Shown here in pieces: positions 23,479-31,781 of a stretch of 64,000 bases of DNA; within the stretch, counting starts at the first letter, position 1; each line of letters starts with the position of its first letter. This stretch comes from an uncultured Chlorobiaceae bacterium. Its GTDB lineage: Bacteria; Bacteroidota; Chlorobiia; Chlorobiales; Chlorobiaceae. The stretch lies in the NCBI GenBank assembly GCA_903851385.1, contig CAINOC010000081.1, forward strand, positions 51,745-115,744, given 5' to 3'. The position numbers were made by a program, and so were the translations under genes. The notes beneath the pieces are model-generated. The model was given only the letters and a program-made list of their open reading frames with translations, did not search any database and had not been told where the DNA came from.

Positions 23479-24438
23479 ATGCCATATCCAATAGAGCGTA
23501 AGCTGGTAATTGCAGTGTCTTCAAGTGCTCTTTTTGATTTATCGGAATCTCATGCGGTGTTTCTTGAAAAGGGACCAAAAGTCTACAAGGAATTTCAAAC
23601 AGAGAACTTGGATAAAACACTATGCAAGGGTGTTGCCTTTCCTTTTATTAGAAGGTTTTTGAACATCAACACACGTTTTAAAAATCAAACCCCAGTAGAA
23701 GTTGTTTTACTTTCCAGGAACTCAGCAGCAACAGGAAAGAGAGTGTTGAGGTCAATAGCTAACTACGGATTGGATATTACAAGAGCTGCATTTATGGAGG
23801 GAAAATCTCCATACGAATATATTCCAGCCTTTAATGCATCTCTTTTTTTGTCTGCTAATGAAGAAGATACAAAAAAAGCTATCAACACCGGTTATCCCGC
23901 AGGAACCGTATTACCAAGTACTGTAGTGGATGATGATGGAGAAGAATTAGTAATAGCATTTGACTTTGATGGTGTAATAGCCGACGACGAATCAGAAGCG
24001 ATATATAAAAGTACTGATTTGCGAGTTTATCATTCTTATGAAGTCGAGCATTCTCATATTCCACATAAACCTGGACCCTTAGCGGATTTCTTCAAAAAAC
24101 TGGCGTATATGCAGAAACTCGAAGATAAAGAGGAGCAAAAAAATCGAAATTATCAACGCATAATTAGAACAGCTTTAGTTACAGCAAGAAATGCTCCGGC
24201 TCATGAAAGAGTGATTACTACACTTGAACATTGGGGAGTCAGTGCGAATGAAACGTTTTTCCTTGGAGGAATGAAAAAAGATCGCATCCTTTCAGTATTA
24301 AAGCCGCACATGTATTTCGATGATCAAAGAACTCACTTGGAATCTGATGCGGGAAATATTCCTATGGTACATGTTCCGTTCGGTATTGCTAACAAAAACA
24401 TTGAGTCAGCGCATTCAGCAAAAAAGCATCGCGCATGA
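23479..24438 (+). CDS. Cytosolic-type 5'-nucleotidase (NT5C1-like family)
   Basis: Dephosphorylates nucleoside monophosphates. The 319 residues follow the PF06189 5'-nucleotidase pattern from end to end: KLVIAVSSSALFDL at the start, VEVVLLSRNSAATGKRVL, GLDITRAAFMEGKSPYEYI, LFLSANEEDTKKAI, the HAD-type IAFDFDGVIADDESE (catalytic aspartates), ALVTARNAPAHERVITTL and FFLGGMKKDRIL with MYFDDQRTH at the C-terminus. Length and motifs are complete, so it should be active. Its place between the hsdS and hsdR genes, paired with the HNH-like gene, is unusual for a nucleotide-salvage enzyme. AT-rich like its partner. Confidence 0.88.
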   Translation: MPYPIERKLVIAVSSSALFDLSESHAVFLEKGPKVYKEFQTENLDKTLCKGVAFPFIRRFLNINTRFKNQTPVEVVLLSRNSAATGKRVLRSIANYGLDITRAAFMEGKSPYEYIPAFNASLFLSANEEDTKKAINTGYPAGTVLPSTVVDDDGEELVIAFDFDGVIADDESEAIYKSTDLRVYHSYEVEHSHIPHKPGPLADFFKKLAYMQKLEDKEEQKNRNYQRIIRTALVTARNAPAHERVITTLEHWGVSANETFFLGGMKKDRILSVLKPHMYFDDQRTHLESDAGNIPMVHVPFGIANKNIESAHSAKKHRA

Positions 24439-24536
24439 TCCATAATTAGTATAAGGATGTGAAATAGGTCAGAGTGTTCCCGGTATGGGGCCACAAATTT
24501 TTGGAAAATCTGTTTGGGTCGCAAGTACGATAATCA

Positions 24537-25886
24537 ATGACGAAAGAAAACCAGCACATCGAGTGGAAGGAGTCCTGGAGGGACGAGTACCTGAAATGGA
24601 TTTGCGGCTTTGCAAATGCCGAAGGCGGTGTGCTGGTTATTGGGCGAAACGATAAGGGAGCTGTTGTTGGCGTTAAAGATGCCCGGAAGCTGATGGAGGA
24701 TATTCCGAACAAGGTGCGCGATATTCTTGGCATTATGGTCGATGTGAATCAGACTGAGGAGGCAGGTAAAGAGATTCTGGAGATTATTGTTGAGGCTTAT
24801 CCCTATCCCGTGAGTTATAAAGGCGAATATTTCTATCGCAGCGGTAGCACGAAGCAGGAGCTCAAGGGGGCTGCACTTGACCGGTTTCTTCTGCGCAAGC
24901 AAGGTCTTCATTGGGATGGAGTACCCTTACCCCACATTGCTGTTGGCGATCTTGATTCCGATGCATTCGCCTATTTTCGCAAACAGGCACTGAAGAGCCA
25001 GCGTCTTACACCGGAAATTCTTGATGAACCGGATGACCTGCTGCTTGATAAATTGCATCTGGTGGAAGGTAAATATCTCAAGCGGGCTGTGGCCTTGCTT
25101 TTTCATCCCGATCCGGAACGTTTCTTCACAGGGGCGTATATCAAAATCGGATTTTTTGAAAATAATGTCGATTTGCGCTATCAGGACGAAGTGCATGGTG
25201 ATCTTTTTACGCAGGTCAACCAGACCATAGTGGTGCTGAAGGCAAAATATCTGAAAGCGTGGATTTCCTACGAAGGTTTGCAGCGCATCGAGAGCTATCC
25301 GATGCCGGAAACTGCCTTGCGCGAAGCTATTTTGAATGCGGTTGTGCATAAAGACTATGCAAGTGGTGTCCCTATCCAGATTAGCGTCTATCCTGACAAA
25401 CTGATGATATGGAATTCGGGACAACTGCCTCCTGATTGGACATTGGAACGCCTGCTCGGCAAGCACTCTTCTAAGCCGTTTAACCCTGATGTCGCCAATG
25501 CCTTTTTTCGTGCAGGGATGATCGAGGCCTGGGGTCGCGGTATCGAGCGAATTATGCAGGAGTGTGCAGCGGCAGGAGTTCCTGAGCCAGAGCTGCTCTA
25601 TGAACTGACTGGGTTATGGACGGTGTTTCATTTCCCCCCTGAACATAGTATTGGGGAAACAACCGCTAAAACTGCATTGAAAACTGCATTGAAAACTGCA
25701 TTGAAAACGCCGGAGCAGATTCTTGACGTGCTTGCAGAAAAACCTTATCTGACACTTGCAGAAGTGGCTCAATCAATCGATAAATCTTTGAGCACAGTGG
25801 CACATGTGAGCGCCAAATTAGTGAAAGAGGGCCGCCTGCGCTATGTTGGGCCTACTAAGGGCGGTCATTGGGAGGTCTTGCAATGA
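24537..25886 (+). CDS. AlbA_2 (Schlafen-type) domain plus HATPase-like putative regulator
   Basis: A 449-residue protein often misnamed as RecG-like helicase or transcriptional regulator. Residues about 1-120 form an AlbA_2 (divergent AAA-4) domain: EWKESWRDEYLKWICGFANAEGGVLVIG and FYRSGSTKQEL. Residues about 250-360 form a GHKL-type ATP-binding region: ALREAILNAVVHKDYASG, LMIWNSGQLPP and FFRAGMIEAWGRGIERI. Residues about 395-449 form a winged helix (LTLAEVAQSIDKSLSTVAHV). A TALK repeat links the last two. Such proteins frequently sit inside type I RM loci (known); their role is unsettled. GC content rises again here relative to the two preceding genes. Confidence 0.8.
   Translation: MTKENQHIEWKESWRDEYLKWICGFANAEGGVLVIGRNDKGAVVGVKDARKLMEDIPNKVRDILGIMVDVNQTEEAGKEILEIIVEAYPYPVSYKGEYFYRSGSTKQELKGAALDRFLLRKQGLHWDGVPLPHIAVGDLDSDAFAYFRKQALKSQRLTPEILDEPDDLLLDKLHLVEGKYLKRAVALLFHPDPERFFTGAYIKIGFFENNVDLRYQDEVHGDLFTQVNQTIVVLKAKYLKAWISYEGLQRIESYPMPETALREAILNAVVHKDYASGVPIQISVYPDKLMIWNSGQLPPDWTLERLLGKHSSKPFNPDVANAFFRAGMIEAWGRGIERIMQECAAAGVPEPELLYELTGLWTVFHFPPEHSIGETTAKTALKTALKTALKTPEQILDVLAEKPYLTLAEVAQSIDKSLSTVAHVSAKLVKEGRLRYVGPTKGGHWEVLQ
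25668..25703 (+). repeat. Three 12-nt coding tandem repeats
   Basis: AAAACTGCATTG occurs three times in a row, followed by a diverged AAAACGCCG. The repeats encode TALK-TALK-TALK in the linker between the HATPase-like and winged-helix parts of the AlbA_2 protein. Being a multiple of three, copy changes would lengthen or shorten the linker without a frameshift. Confidence 0.9.
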
Positions 25887-26010
25887 CCGCTTTCAGCTAC
25901 TTTGAAAGCAGTTCCAGTCCTTTTAAATCGGAAGATTCCGTAACTTGCTCGCAGGCAAATGTGAAATCGTCAGGAGTTTAAGCAACTGCCAGGATTGGAG
26001 TAATTTGAAT

Positions 26011-26289
26011 ATGGAAAAGATCCCGAAGATTAAAGCAGTACAGGCCGTTGGAGAGATGCGGTTACTCGTAATGTTCGATAATGGAGTTGAGAGAATTTAT
26101 GATTGTGGCTCTCTTTTTTCGAGACCACAGTTTCAATTACTTGCAAATCCAGCTTTTTTCAATGCCGTTCGTGTCGATCCTGGAGGTTACGGTATTTCAT
26201 GGAGCGATGAAATTGACCTTAGTGAATATGAATTGTGGACTCATGGAAAAGTTATTGGTGTTGACATAGGAGTAAAGTTTGATGGATAA
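26011..26289 (+). CDS. DUF2442 family protein
   Basis: A 92-residue protein with the DUF2442 layout: VQAVGEMRLLVMFDNGVERIYD as first hairpin, then LFSRPQFQLL, FFNAVRVDPGGYGISW and SEYELW. DUF2442 proteins are often encoded next to toxin-like or antitoxin-like genes (known). ATG 26011 has GGAG upstream; the frame is open further left but without a better start. It overlaps the next gene by 8 bases, so the pair is translationally coupled. Confidence 0.8.
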   Translation: MEKIPKIKAVQAVGEMRLLVMFDNGVERIYDCGSLFSRPQFQLLANPAFFNAVRVDPGGYGISWSDEIDLSEYELWTHGKVIGVDIGVKFDG

Positions 26290-26494
26290 ATATCAAAAAA
26301 ATATAGTTGGCCCTGTTTCGAAAGCTGATAGGAAAGGGCTTGTCGAAAAACCTTTTCAGGATTTTGACCCTCCCGCAAGTAGTAACGTAGATGCTGCGTG
26401 GGCAGAAGAAGTTGAATCCCGAATGGACGCCTATGACCGTGGTGAAATCAAGGCCTCACCAGTCGAGGATGTTCTTGAAAGACTAGCTAAATAA
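26282..26494 (+). CDS. Addiction-module-type small protein
   Basis: A 70-residue protein. Its C-terminal half, AWAEEVESRMDAYDRGEIKASPVEDVLERL, given here as AWAEEVESRMDAYDRGEI and KASPVEDVLERL, matches the C-terminal helix of putative addiction-module antitoxins (W-x2-E-x3-R-x2-A-x2-xGE-x4-P-x2-x-V). It starts inside the DUF2442 gene, 8 bases before its stop. No RelE- or ParE-type toxin partner follows, so the DUF2442 protein may be the partner (inference). Located 48 bases before hsdR. Confidence 0.6.
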   Translation: MDKYQKNIVGPVSKADRKGLVEKPFQDFDPPASSNVDAAWAEEVESRMDAYDRGEIKASPVEDVLERLAK

Positions 26495-26542
26495 TCTGAG
26501 CCTCCCTATTTTCAATTCCTTGTCATTACAGGAGGTAAGCGC

Positions 26543-29500
26543 TTGACCATCATCGGCCACTCTGAACGCGAAACGCAGAATCGGGTTATTGCCCTGTTCC
26601 GGGACGAGCTTGGCTATCGCTATCTCGGCGATTGGAGTGATCGGATGGGCAACAGCAATATTGAAGAAAGCCTGCTTACAGCCTACCTTTCGCGACAAGG
26701 TTACACTCCCGTACAAATTTCCAAGGCTATCCATGAGCTTCGCACTAAGGCCAACAACCCGAATCGAAGCCTTTACGACAACAACAGGAAAATCTACAGC
26801 CTGCTTCATTACGGGGTTCCAGTAAAAGCGGCAGTGGGGGAGAATACGGAAACCGTCAAGCTAATCAACAGGGAGCATCCAGAGCTTAATGACTTCGCTA
26901 TCGCCGAGGAGGTCACGGTTTGCGGTATGCACGATAAGCGGCCTGATATCGTTCTGTATGTCAACGGGATTGCAGTCGGTGTGCTGGAGTTGAAGAACAG
27001 CAGGATATCGCTTGGCGACGGTATACGGCAAAGTCTGGTCAACCAGCGATCTGAGTTTATTTCCCCTTTCTTTTCAACCGTGCAGTTCATTTTTGCCGGA
27101 AACGATTCTGAAGGGCTGAAGTATGGCACTATCGGCACTGAAGAGAAATATTTTCTGCAATGGAAGGAGGATGAAGAGGATAACTCCCGTTTCAAGCTCG
27201 ACAAATATCTGCTCAAGATCTGTGAAAAATCCCGCCTTCTCGAACTGCTGCATGATTTTGTAGTCTTCGATGGCGGCAGGAAAAAACTTCCACGGGTTCA
27301 CCAGTATTTTGGCGTCAAGGCGGCTCAGCGTTATGCTGAAGCTTTCAAGGGAGGTATAATCTGGCACACGCAGGGGAGCGGCAAGAGCATAGTGATGGTT
27401 CTTCTGGCCAAATGGATTCTGGAGAACAAGCCTGCAGCCCGGGTGGTTATTGTTACCGATCGCGATGAATTGGATAAGCAGATCGCAGGCGTTTTTACCG
27501 ATGCCGGAGAATCAATAAAACGAACTACCAGCGGCAGTGATTTGATGCAGCAACTTGGGCAGCCTTCACCACGCCTGCTTTGTTCGCTGGTTCACAAGTT
27601 CGGCAGAAGAGGGGTTGATGATTTTGAAGAGTTCATAAGGGAACTTGAGTTGCAGCCCTGCCATACGGTGGGTGATCTTTTCGTCTTTGTCGATGAGTGC
27701 CATAGAACGCAGAGCGGCAAGCTGCACCGAACCATGAAGGCCCTCATGCCCAATGCAGTGTTTATAGGCTTTACTGGAACACCTTTGTTGAAAAAAGATG
27801 CGGCAACCACTCTTGAGGTTTTTGGAAGCTACATCCATACCTACAAGTTTAACGAGGCCGTTGAAGACAGGGTGGTGCTTGATCTGGTCTATGAAGCTCG
27901 TGATATCGACCAGCAGCTCGGCTCGAAGGAGAAAATCGATGCATGGTTCGACGCCAAAACGAGAGGGTTGAATGAGTGGCAGAAGGCTGCGCTTCGCGAG
28001 CAGTGGGGGACAATGCAGCATGTACTGAGTTCCCGATCAAGGATGAATCGGGTGGTGAACGATATTGTTTTTGATTTCAGTGTCAAACCGCGTCTCAGCA
28101 ATCATCGAGGTAACGCCATTCTTGTGGCATCGAGCATCTACGAGGCCTGCAAGTATTTCGAACTCTTTCAGAAGTCAGTCTTTAAAAACAAGTGCGCGGT
28201 AATAACTTCCTACAATCCGCAAACGAGAGACATCACCACAGAGGATACCGGTGCCAACACAGAGACGGATAAAGAGTTTATCTACAACATCTATTCGGCC
28301 CTGCTGCTGTTTGTCACTGCGATAGCGGGCAAGACAAAAACAGAGAGCTACGAGGACAATGCCAAAAAGCTGTTTAAAGAGCAGCCGGCAAATATGAAGC
28401 TGCTGATTGTGGTCGATAAACTGCTCACAGGCTTTGATGCTCCGAGCTGCAGCTATCTTTATATCGATAAAAGCATGCAGGATCATGCTCTCTTTCAGGC
28501 CATCTGTCGCACCAACCGGCTTGACGGTGATGACAAGGAGTTCGGTTATATCGTCGATTACAAAGATCTTTTCAACAAGGTCAATGACGCTCTTAAGGTC
28601 TATACAGTCTATAAGTCGGAGCTGGATAACAGCAATACAAGCGGAGGTGATTCCGAAATTCTGATGAAAGACCGGCTTGCAAAAGGGCGTGAACGGCTGG
28701 AAAATGCCCTGGAAGCTCTTGCACTGCTATGCGAACCGGTTGCCGCGCCAAGAGGCGAACTTGAGCATATTCATTATTTTTGCGGTAACAGTGAAATGCC
28801 TGAAGAGCTTGCAGAGCGAGAGCCTCTCAGAGCTACTCTTTACAAGGGAACAGCTATGCTTGTAAGGGCTTATGCAGGTATTGCAGACGAGCTTGATTCA
28901 GCAGGGTACACTTCGGCTGATATCCAGCGTATAAGGAAAGATATTGACAGCCATCTCAAGCTGCGCGAAATCATCCGTAAGGCAAGTGGTGAAAGCATCG
29001 ATCTGAAAGCCTATGAGGCCGATATGCGCCATCTGATCGACACCTATATTGAAGCTGATGAGCCGAGGAAGATCTCTCCGTTCGATGATATGCCGCTTCT
29101 GGAGTTGATTGTGAAATCCGGTATTGCCGATGCAATCAAAAGTCTGCCCGATGGTATCAAAAGCAGTAACGATGCTATCGCTGAAACCATCGAAAACAAT
29201 GTCCGAAGCAAAATCATCAAAGATCATCTGAACGATCCGGAATTTTATGACCGGATGTCCACCTTGCTTGATGAGCTCATTGCCTCCCGCCATCAGCAAG
29301 CCATCAATTACGAAGCGTATCTCAAAAAAATTGCTGAACTGGCAAAGCAGGTTGAATCAGGCTATGCCGAAGAGAATCCGGCGCAACTCAATACTCCAGG
29401 GCGCAGGGCGTTGTACAATAATTTGAAGCTTGACAGAGTCGGGAATGTTGACCTTGAGCTATCGAACGACCCGTCCAGTTATGAAGGGGTTCAGGATAAA

Positions 29501-29674
29501 AAATTACTGTTAGCCTTGAAGATCGATGAAGCTGTCCTGCGTGTTCGGCCTGATGCATGGCGTGGAGTGAAAGCACGAGAACAGGTTATCAAAAGAGCGT
29601 TATACGAGGTGCTGCAGGATGAAGATGCAGTTGAACGCCTGTTTCTTGTCATCGAGCGTCAAAGAGAGTACTGA
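26543..29674 (+). CDS. hsdR: Type I restriction enzyme R subunit
   Basis: HsdR is the ATP-driven translocase and endonuclease of the type I complex. The 1043 residues hold a PD-(D/E)xK nuclease core (Asp135, Glu149, Lys151 in RPDIVLYVNG and VGVLELKNS), Walker A TQGSGKSIVM with Lys281, the DEAD-box variant DECH (384-387), FTGTPLL as motif III, and DKLLTGFDAPSCSYLYID with FQAICRTNRL in the second RecA domain. TTG 26543 is chosen because a perfect AGGAGGT lies 7 bases upstream. Its stop overlaps the start of the next gene (TGATG). Intact, so the system may be active. Confidence 0.95.
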   Translation: MTIIGHSERETQNRVIALFRDELGYRYLGDWSDRMGNSNIEESLLTAYLSRQGYTPVQISKAIHELRTKANNPNRSLYDNNRKIYSLLHYGVPVKAAVGENTETVKLINREHPELNDFAIAEEVTVCGMHDKRPDIVLYVNGIAVGVLELKNSRISLGDGIRQSLVNQRSEFISPFFSTVQFIFAGNDSEGLKYGTIGTEEKYFLQWKEDEEDNSRFKLDKYLLKICEKSRLLELLHDFVVFDGGRKKLPRVHQYFGVKAAQRYAEAFKGGIIWHTQGSGKSIVMVLLAKWILENKPAARVVIVTDRDELDKQIAGVFTDAGESIKRTTSGSDLMQQLGQPSPRLLCSLVHKFGRRGVDDFEEFIRELELQPCHTVGDLFVFVDECHRTQSGKLHRTMKALMPNAVFIGFTGTPLLKKDAATTLEVFGSYIHTYKFNEAVEDRVVLDLVYEARDIDQQLGSKEKIDAWFDAKTRGLNEWQKAALREQWGTMQHVLSSRSRMNRVVNDIVFDFSVKPRLSNHRGNAILVASSIYEACKYFELFQKSVFKNKCAVITSYNPQTRDITTEDTGANTETDKEFIYNIYSALLLFVTAIAGKTKTESYEDNAKKLFKEQPANMKLLIVVDKLLTGFDAPSCSYLYIDKSMQDHALFQAICRTNRLDGDDKEFGYIVDYKDLFNKVNDALKVYTVYKSELDNSNTSGGDSEILMKDRLAKGRERLENALEALALLCEPVAAPRGELEHIHYFCGNSEMPEELAEREPLRATLYKGTAMLVRAYAGIADELDSAGYTSADIQRIRKDIDSHLKLREIIRKASGESIDLKAYEADMRHLIDTYIEADEPRKISPFDDMPLLELIVKSGIADAIKSLPDGIKSSNDAIAETIENNVRSKIIKDHLNDPEFYDRMSTLLDELIASRHQQAINYEAYLKKIAELAKQVESGYAEENPAQLNTPGRRALYNNLKLDRVGNVDLELSNDPSSYEGVQDKKLLLALKIDEAVLRVRPDAWRGVKAREQVIKRALYEVLQDEDAVERLFLVIERQREY

Positions 29675-30390
29675 TGGCCACCAGGTTTGCTATTGGTGAA
29701 ATTCCTGTGGATGTTGTGCTGAAGGATATCAAGAACATCCATCTCAGTGTTTACCCCCCAGCAGGCAGGGTGCGTATTTCTGCGCCCTCCGGCATGAATA
29801 TCGATACCATTCGTGTCTATGCTATTTCAAGACTCGGCTGGATTAAAAAGCAGCAGCAGAAGCTTCGTGCTCAGGAGCGCGAAACACCAAGAGAGTATCT
29901 GAACAGAGAGAGCCATTACGTTTGGGGGAAGCGCTACCTGCTCAAAATCATTGAAAGGGAAGCTCCTTCCGTTGTTTCATTGCATCACAGTTCCATACTT
30001 CTTCAGCTCAGAACTGATTCAACCCGGGAGAAAAAACAGCTAGTTCTCGATGAGTGGTACCGGAAGCAGTTGAAGCTTGCAATTCCTGATCTTATTGCCT
30101 TGTGGGAGAAAAGGATCGGCGTGATTGTCAACGAGTTCGGTATCAAAAAAATGAAAACGAAATGGGGTACCTGTAACCCCGAAGCCCGGCGGATATGGGT
30201 AAATCTGGAACTTGCCAAAAAGCCGAAAGAGTGCCTCGAATATATCGTTGTCCATGAAATGGTTCACATCCTTGAGCGCCATCACAATGATCGTTTTGTT
30301 GCACTGATGGATACCTTCATTCCGCAATGGCGTTCTCGCCGTGATGACCTGAACCGGTTACCGGTTAAGCATGAGGATTGGGTGTATTAG
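29674..30390 (+). CDS. YgjP/DUF45 family metal-dependent hydrolase
   Basis: A 238-residue protein with the zincin motif HEMVH (His194, Glu195, His198) followed by a distal third ligand in ILERHHNDRF, preceded by KKMKTKWGTCNPEARRIWVN, the typical DUF45/SprT-like arrangement. Members are annotated as M48-like peptidases; I recall E. coli YgjP being described as a UTP pyrophosphatase, which should be checked. Its ATG overlaps the hsdR stop (TGATG), so the two are translationally coupled. YgjP-like genes beside hsdR recur in many genomes (known), suggesting a role linked to restriction. Confidence 0.85.
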   Translation: MATRFAIGEIPVDVVLKDIKNIHLSVYPPAGRVRISAPSGMNIDTIRVYAISRLGWIKKQQQKLRAQERETPREYLNRESHYVWGKRYLLKIIEREAPSVVSLHHSSILLQLRTDSTREKKQLVLDEWYRKQLKLAIPDLIALWEKRIGVIVNEFGIKKMKTKWGTCNPEARRIWVNLELAKKPKECLEYIVVHEMVHILERHHNDRFVALMDTFIPQWRSRRDDLNRLPVKHEDWVY

Positions 30391-30448
30391 GATGGACTAT
30401 ACGCAATGGGAAAAGTCAGAGAAAGTCAATTTTTTTAGAGATGAAGAA

Positions 30449-31741
30449 ATGCTTATGAAAAACATTAAATCTTTGCTCCGGATATTCTCTGTTCTTGCAT
30501 TATGTTCTTTGTTGAGCTTCAATACTCTTGCCGAGGACAACAGATCAGCAGAACCAAAGCATGAGCCGATTACGCAGCAATTGGTGACAATGGTTGAGCA
30601 TAATGCTCAATTGAAAAGCATGCTTCTTCATTCGATTGAAAGAGCAAATAACATCAATCCGGATAGAGTCACCAATCCAGCGAAGACTTTAGAAGAGTAT
30701 TATTCCTTTGTGGACTGGGCGGCAAAAGCAATGCCTTGGTCAGTTTTACCAAATCCACCGTATTCCACTCTTTATGATCAAATTGATCAGAGTCTCGATT
30801 ACTTTTACTTCGTTAATGATCAGCCGCTTCAGGAGTTAAAAGGTAAAGGGTATTACAATAACTCATTGCAATATCATGAGCCGTATCGTACATGGTTGAT
30901 CAATTTCACAAAAGACTGGGGTGCCTATTTAAGCAAAGAGGAGTCGTGGAAGGATGAGTATTACAAAAAAGCTTTGGAGGATAAAAGTTTCGGACTGGAT
31001 AAAGGGTGGTATGAAGATCATGCAAAGTGGAAGACCTTCAATGATTTTTTTGCCAGGTACCTGAAATCGCCTGATCAACGCCCGATTGCATCTCCTGATG
31101 ATCCGTCAATCGTAGCGTCTCCTGCTGACTCAAAGCCTCAGGGTATATGGAAAATAGATAAGAACTCCAATATTCTGCATAAGGGAGGGGTTACAATAAA
31201 ATCCAATGTTTTTAAGTCGGTACAGGTACTTATTGGTGAAGGGAGTGCATACAGAAATTCATTTGCGAGTGGAACATTAACTCATACCTTTCTCGATGTA
31301 AACGATTATCACCGGTATCATTTTCCGATTGGCGGGATAATAAAAGAGGTTCGCATTATTAAGAGCGACGATGCGGTTGGCGGCGTTATATCATGGGACG
31401 CAAAGACAAAAAAATATCTTCTTGACTCAAACAATCCCGGCTGGCAGAATATTGAGACACGTGGCTGCGTCATTATAGATACAAAAAAGTATGGCATGGT
31501 AGCATTGCTGCCTATCGGGATGTCGCAGATATGCTCGGTTAATTTTGAACATACGGTCAAGGTGGGTAGTACGGTCAGGAAGGGAGATATGCTTGGGTAT
31601 TTCCTGTTTGGAGGTTCCGATTTCGTAATGCTCTTTCAACGCAAGGTTGATTTTAAGTTAACGGCTCCTGAAGAAAGCAATGGTAGTTATAACCATATTT
31701 TGATGGGCGAAAAGTATGGTGAAATTGCAATCAAAAAATAA
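30449..31741 (+). CDS. Exported phosphatidylserine decarboxylase-like protein
   Basis: A 430-residue precursor with a signal peptide (KNIKSLLRIFSVLALCSLLSF, ending TLAED). The C-terminal two thirds follow the PSD family: TFNDFFARYLK, IASPDDPSIVASPADS, THTFLDVNDYHRYHFPIGG, and GDMLGYFLFGGSDFVMLF at the self-cleavage region. PSD enzymes cut before a serine in GS(T) to make the pyruvoyl group; here the residue after the serine is Asp instead of Thr. True PSDs act at the cytoplasmic membrane, so a cleavable signal is unusual and the activity uncertain. ATG 30449 has AGAG at 8 bases; ATG 30455 is an alternative. Follows YgjP by about 60 bases. Confidence 0.75.
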   Translation: MLMKNIKSLLRIFSVLALCSLLSFNTLAEDNRSAEPKHEPITQQLVTMVEHNAQLKSMLLHSIERANNINPDRVTNPAKTLEEYYSFVDWAAKAMPWSVLPNPPYSTLYDQIDQSLDYFYFVNDQPLQELKGKGYYNNSLQYHEPYRTWLINFTKDWGAYLSKEESWKDEYYKKALEDKSFGLDKGWYEDHAKWKTFNDFFARYLKSPDQRPIASPDDPSIVASPADSKPQGIWKIDKNSNILHKGGVTIKSNVFKSVQVLIGEGSAYRNSFASGTLTHTFLDVNDYHRYHFPIGGIIKEVRIIKSDDAVGGVISWDAKTKKYLLDSNNPGWQNIETRGCVIIDTKKYGMVALLPIGMSQICSVNFEHTVKVGSTVRKGDMLGYFLFGGSDFVMLFQRKVDFKLTAPEESNGSYNHILMGEKYGEIAIKK

Positions 31742-31781
31742 ATAGAATAGTCCGCCATTACTAAAGAACTTCGAATGTTGG

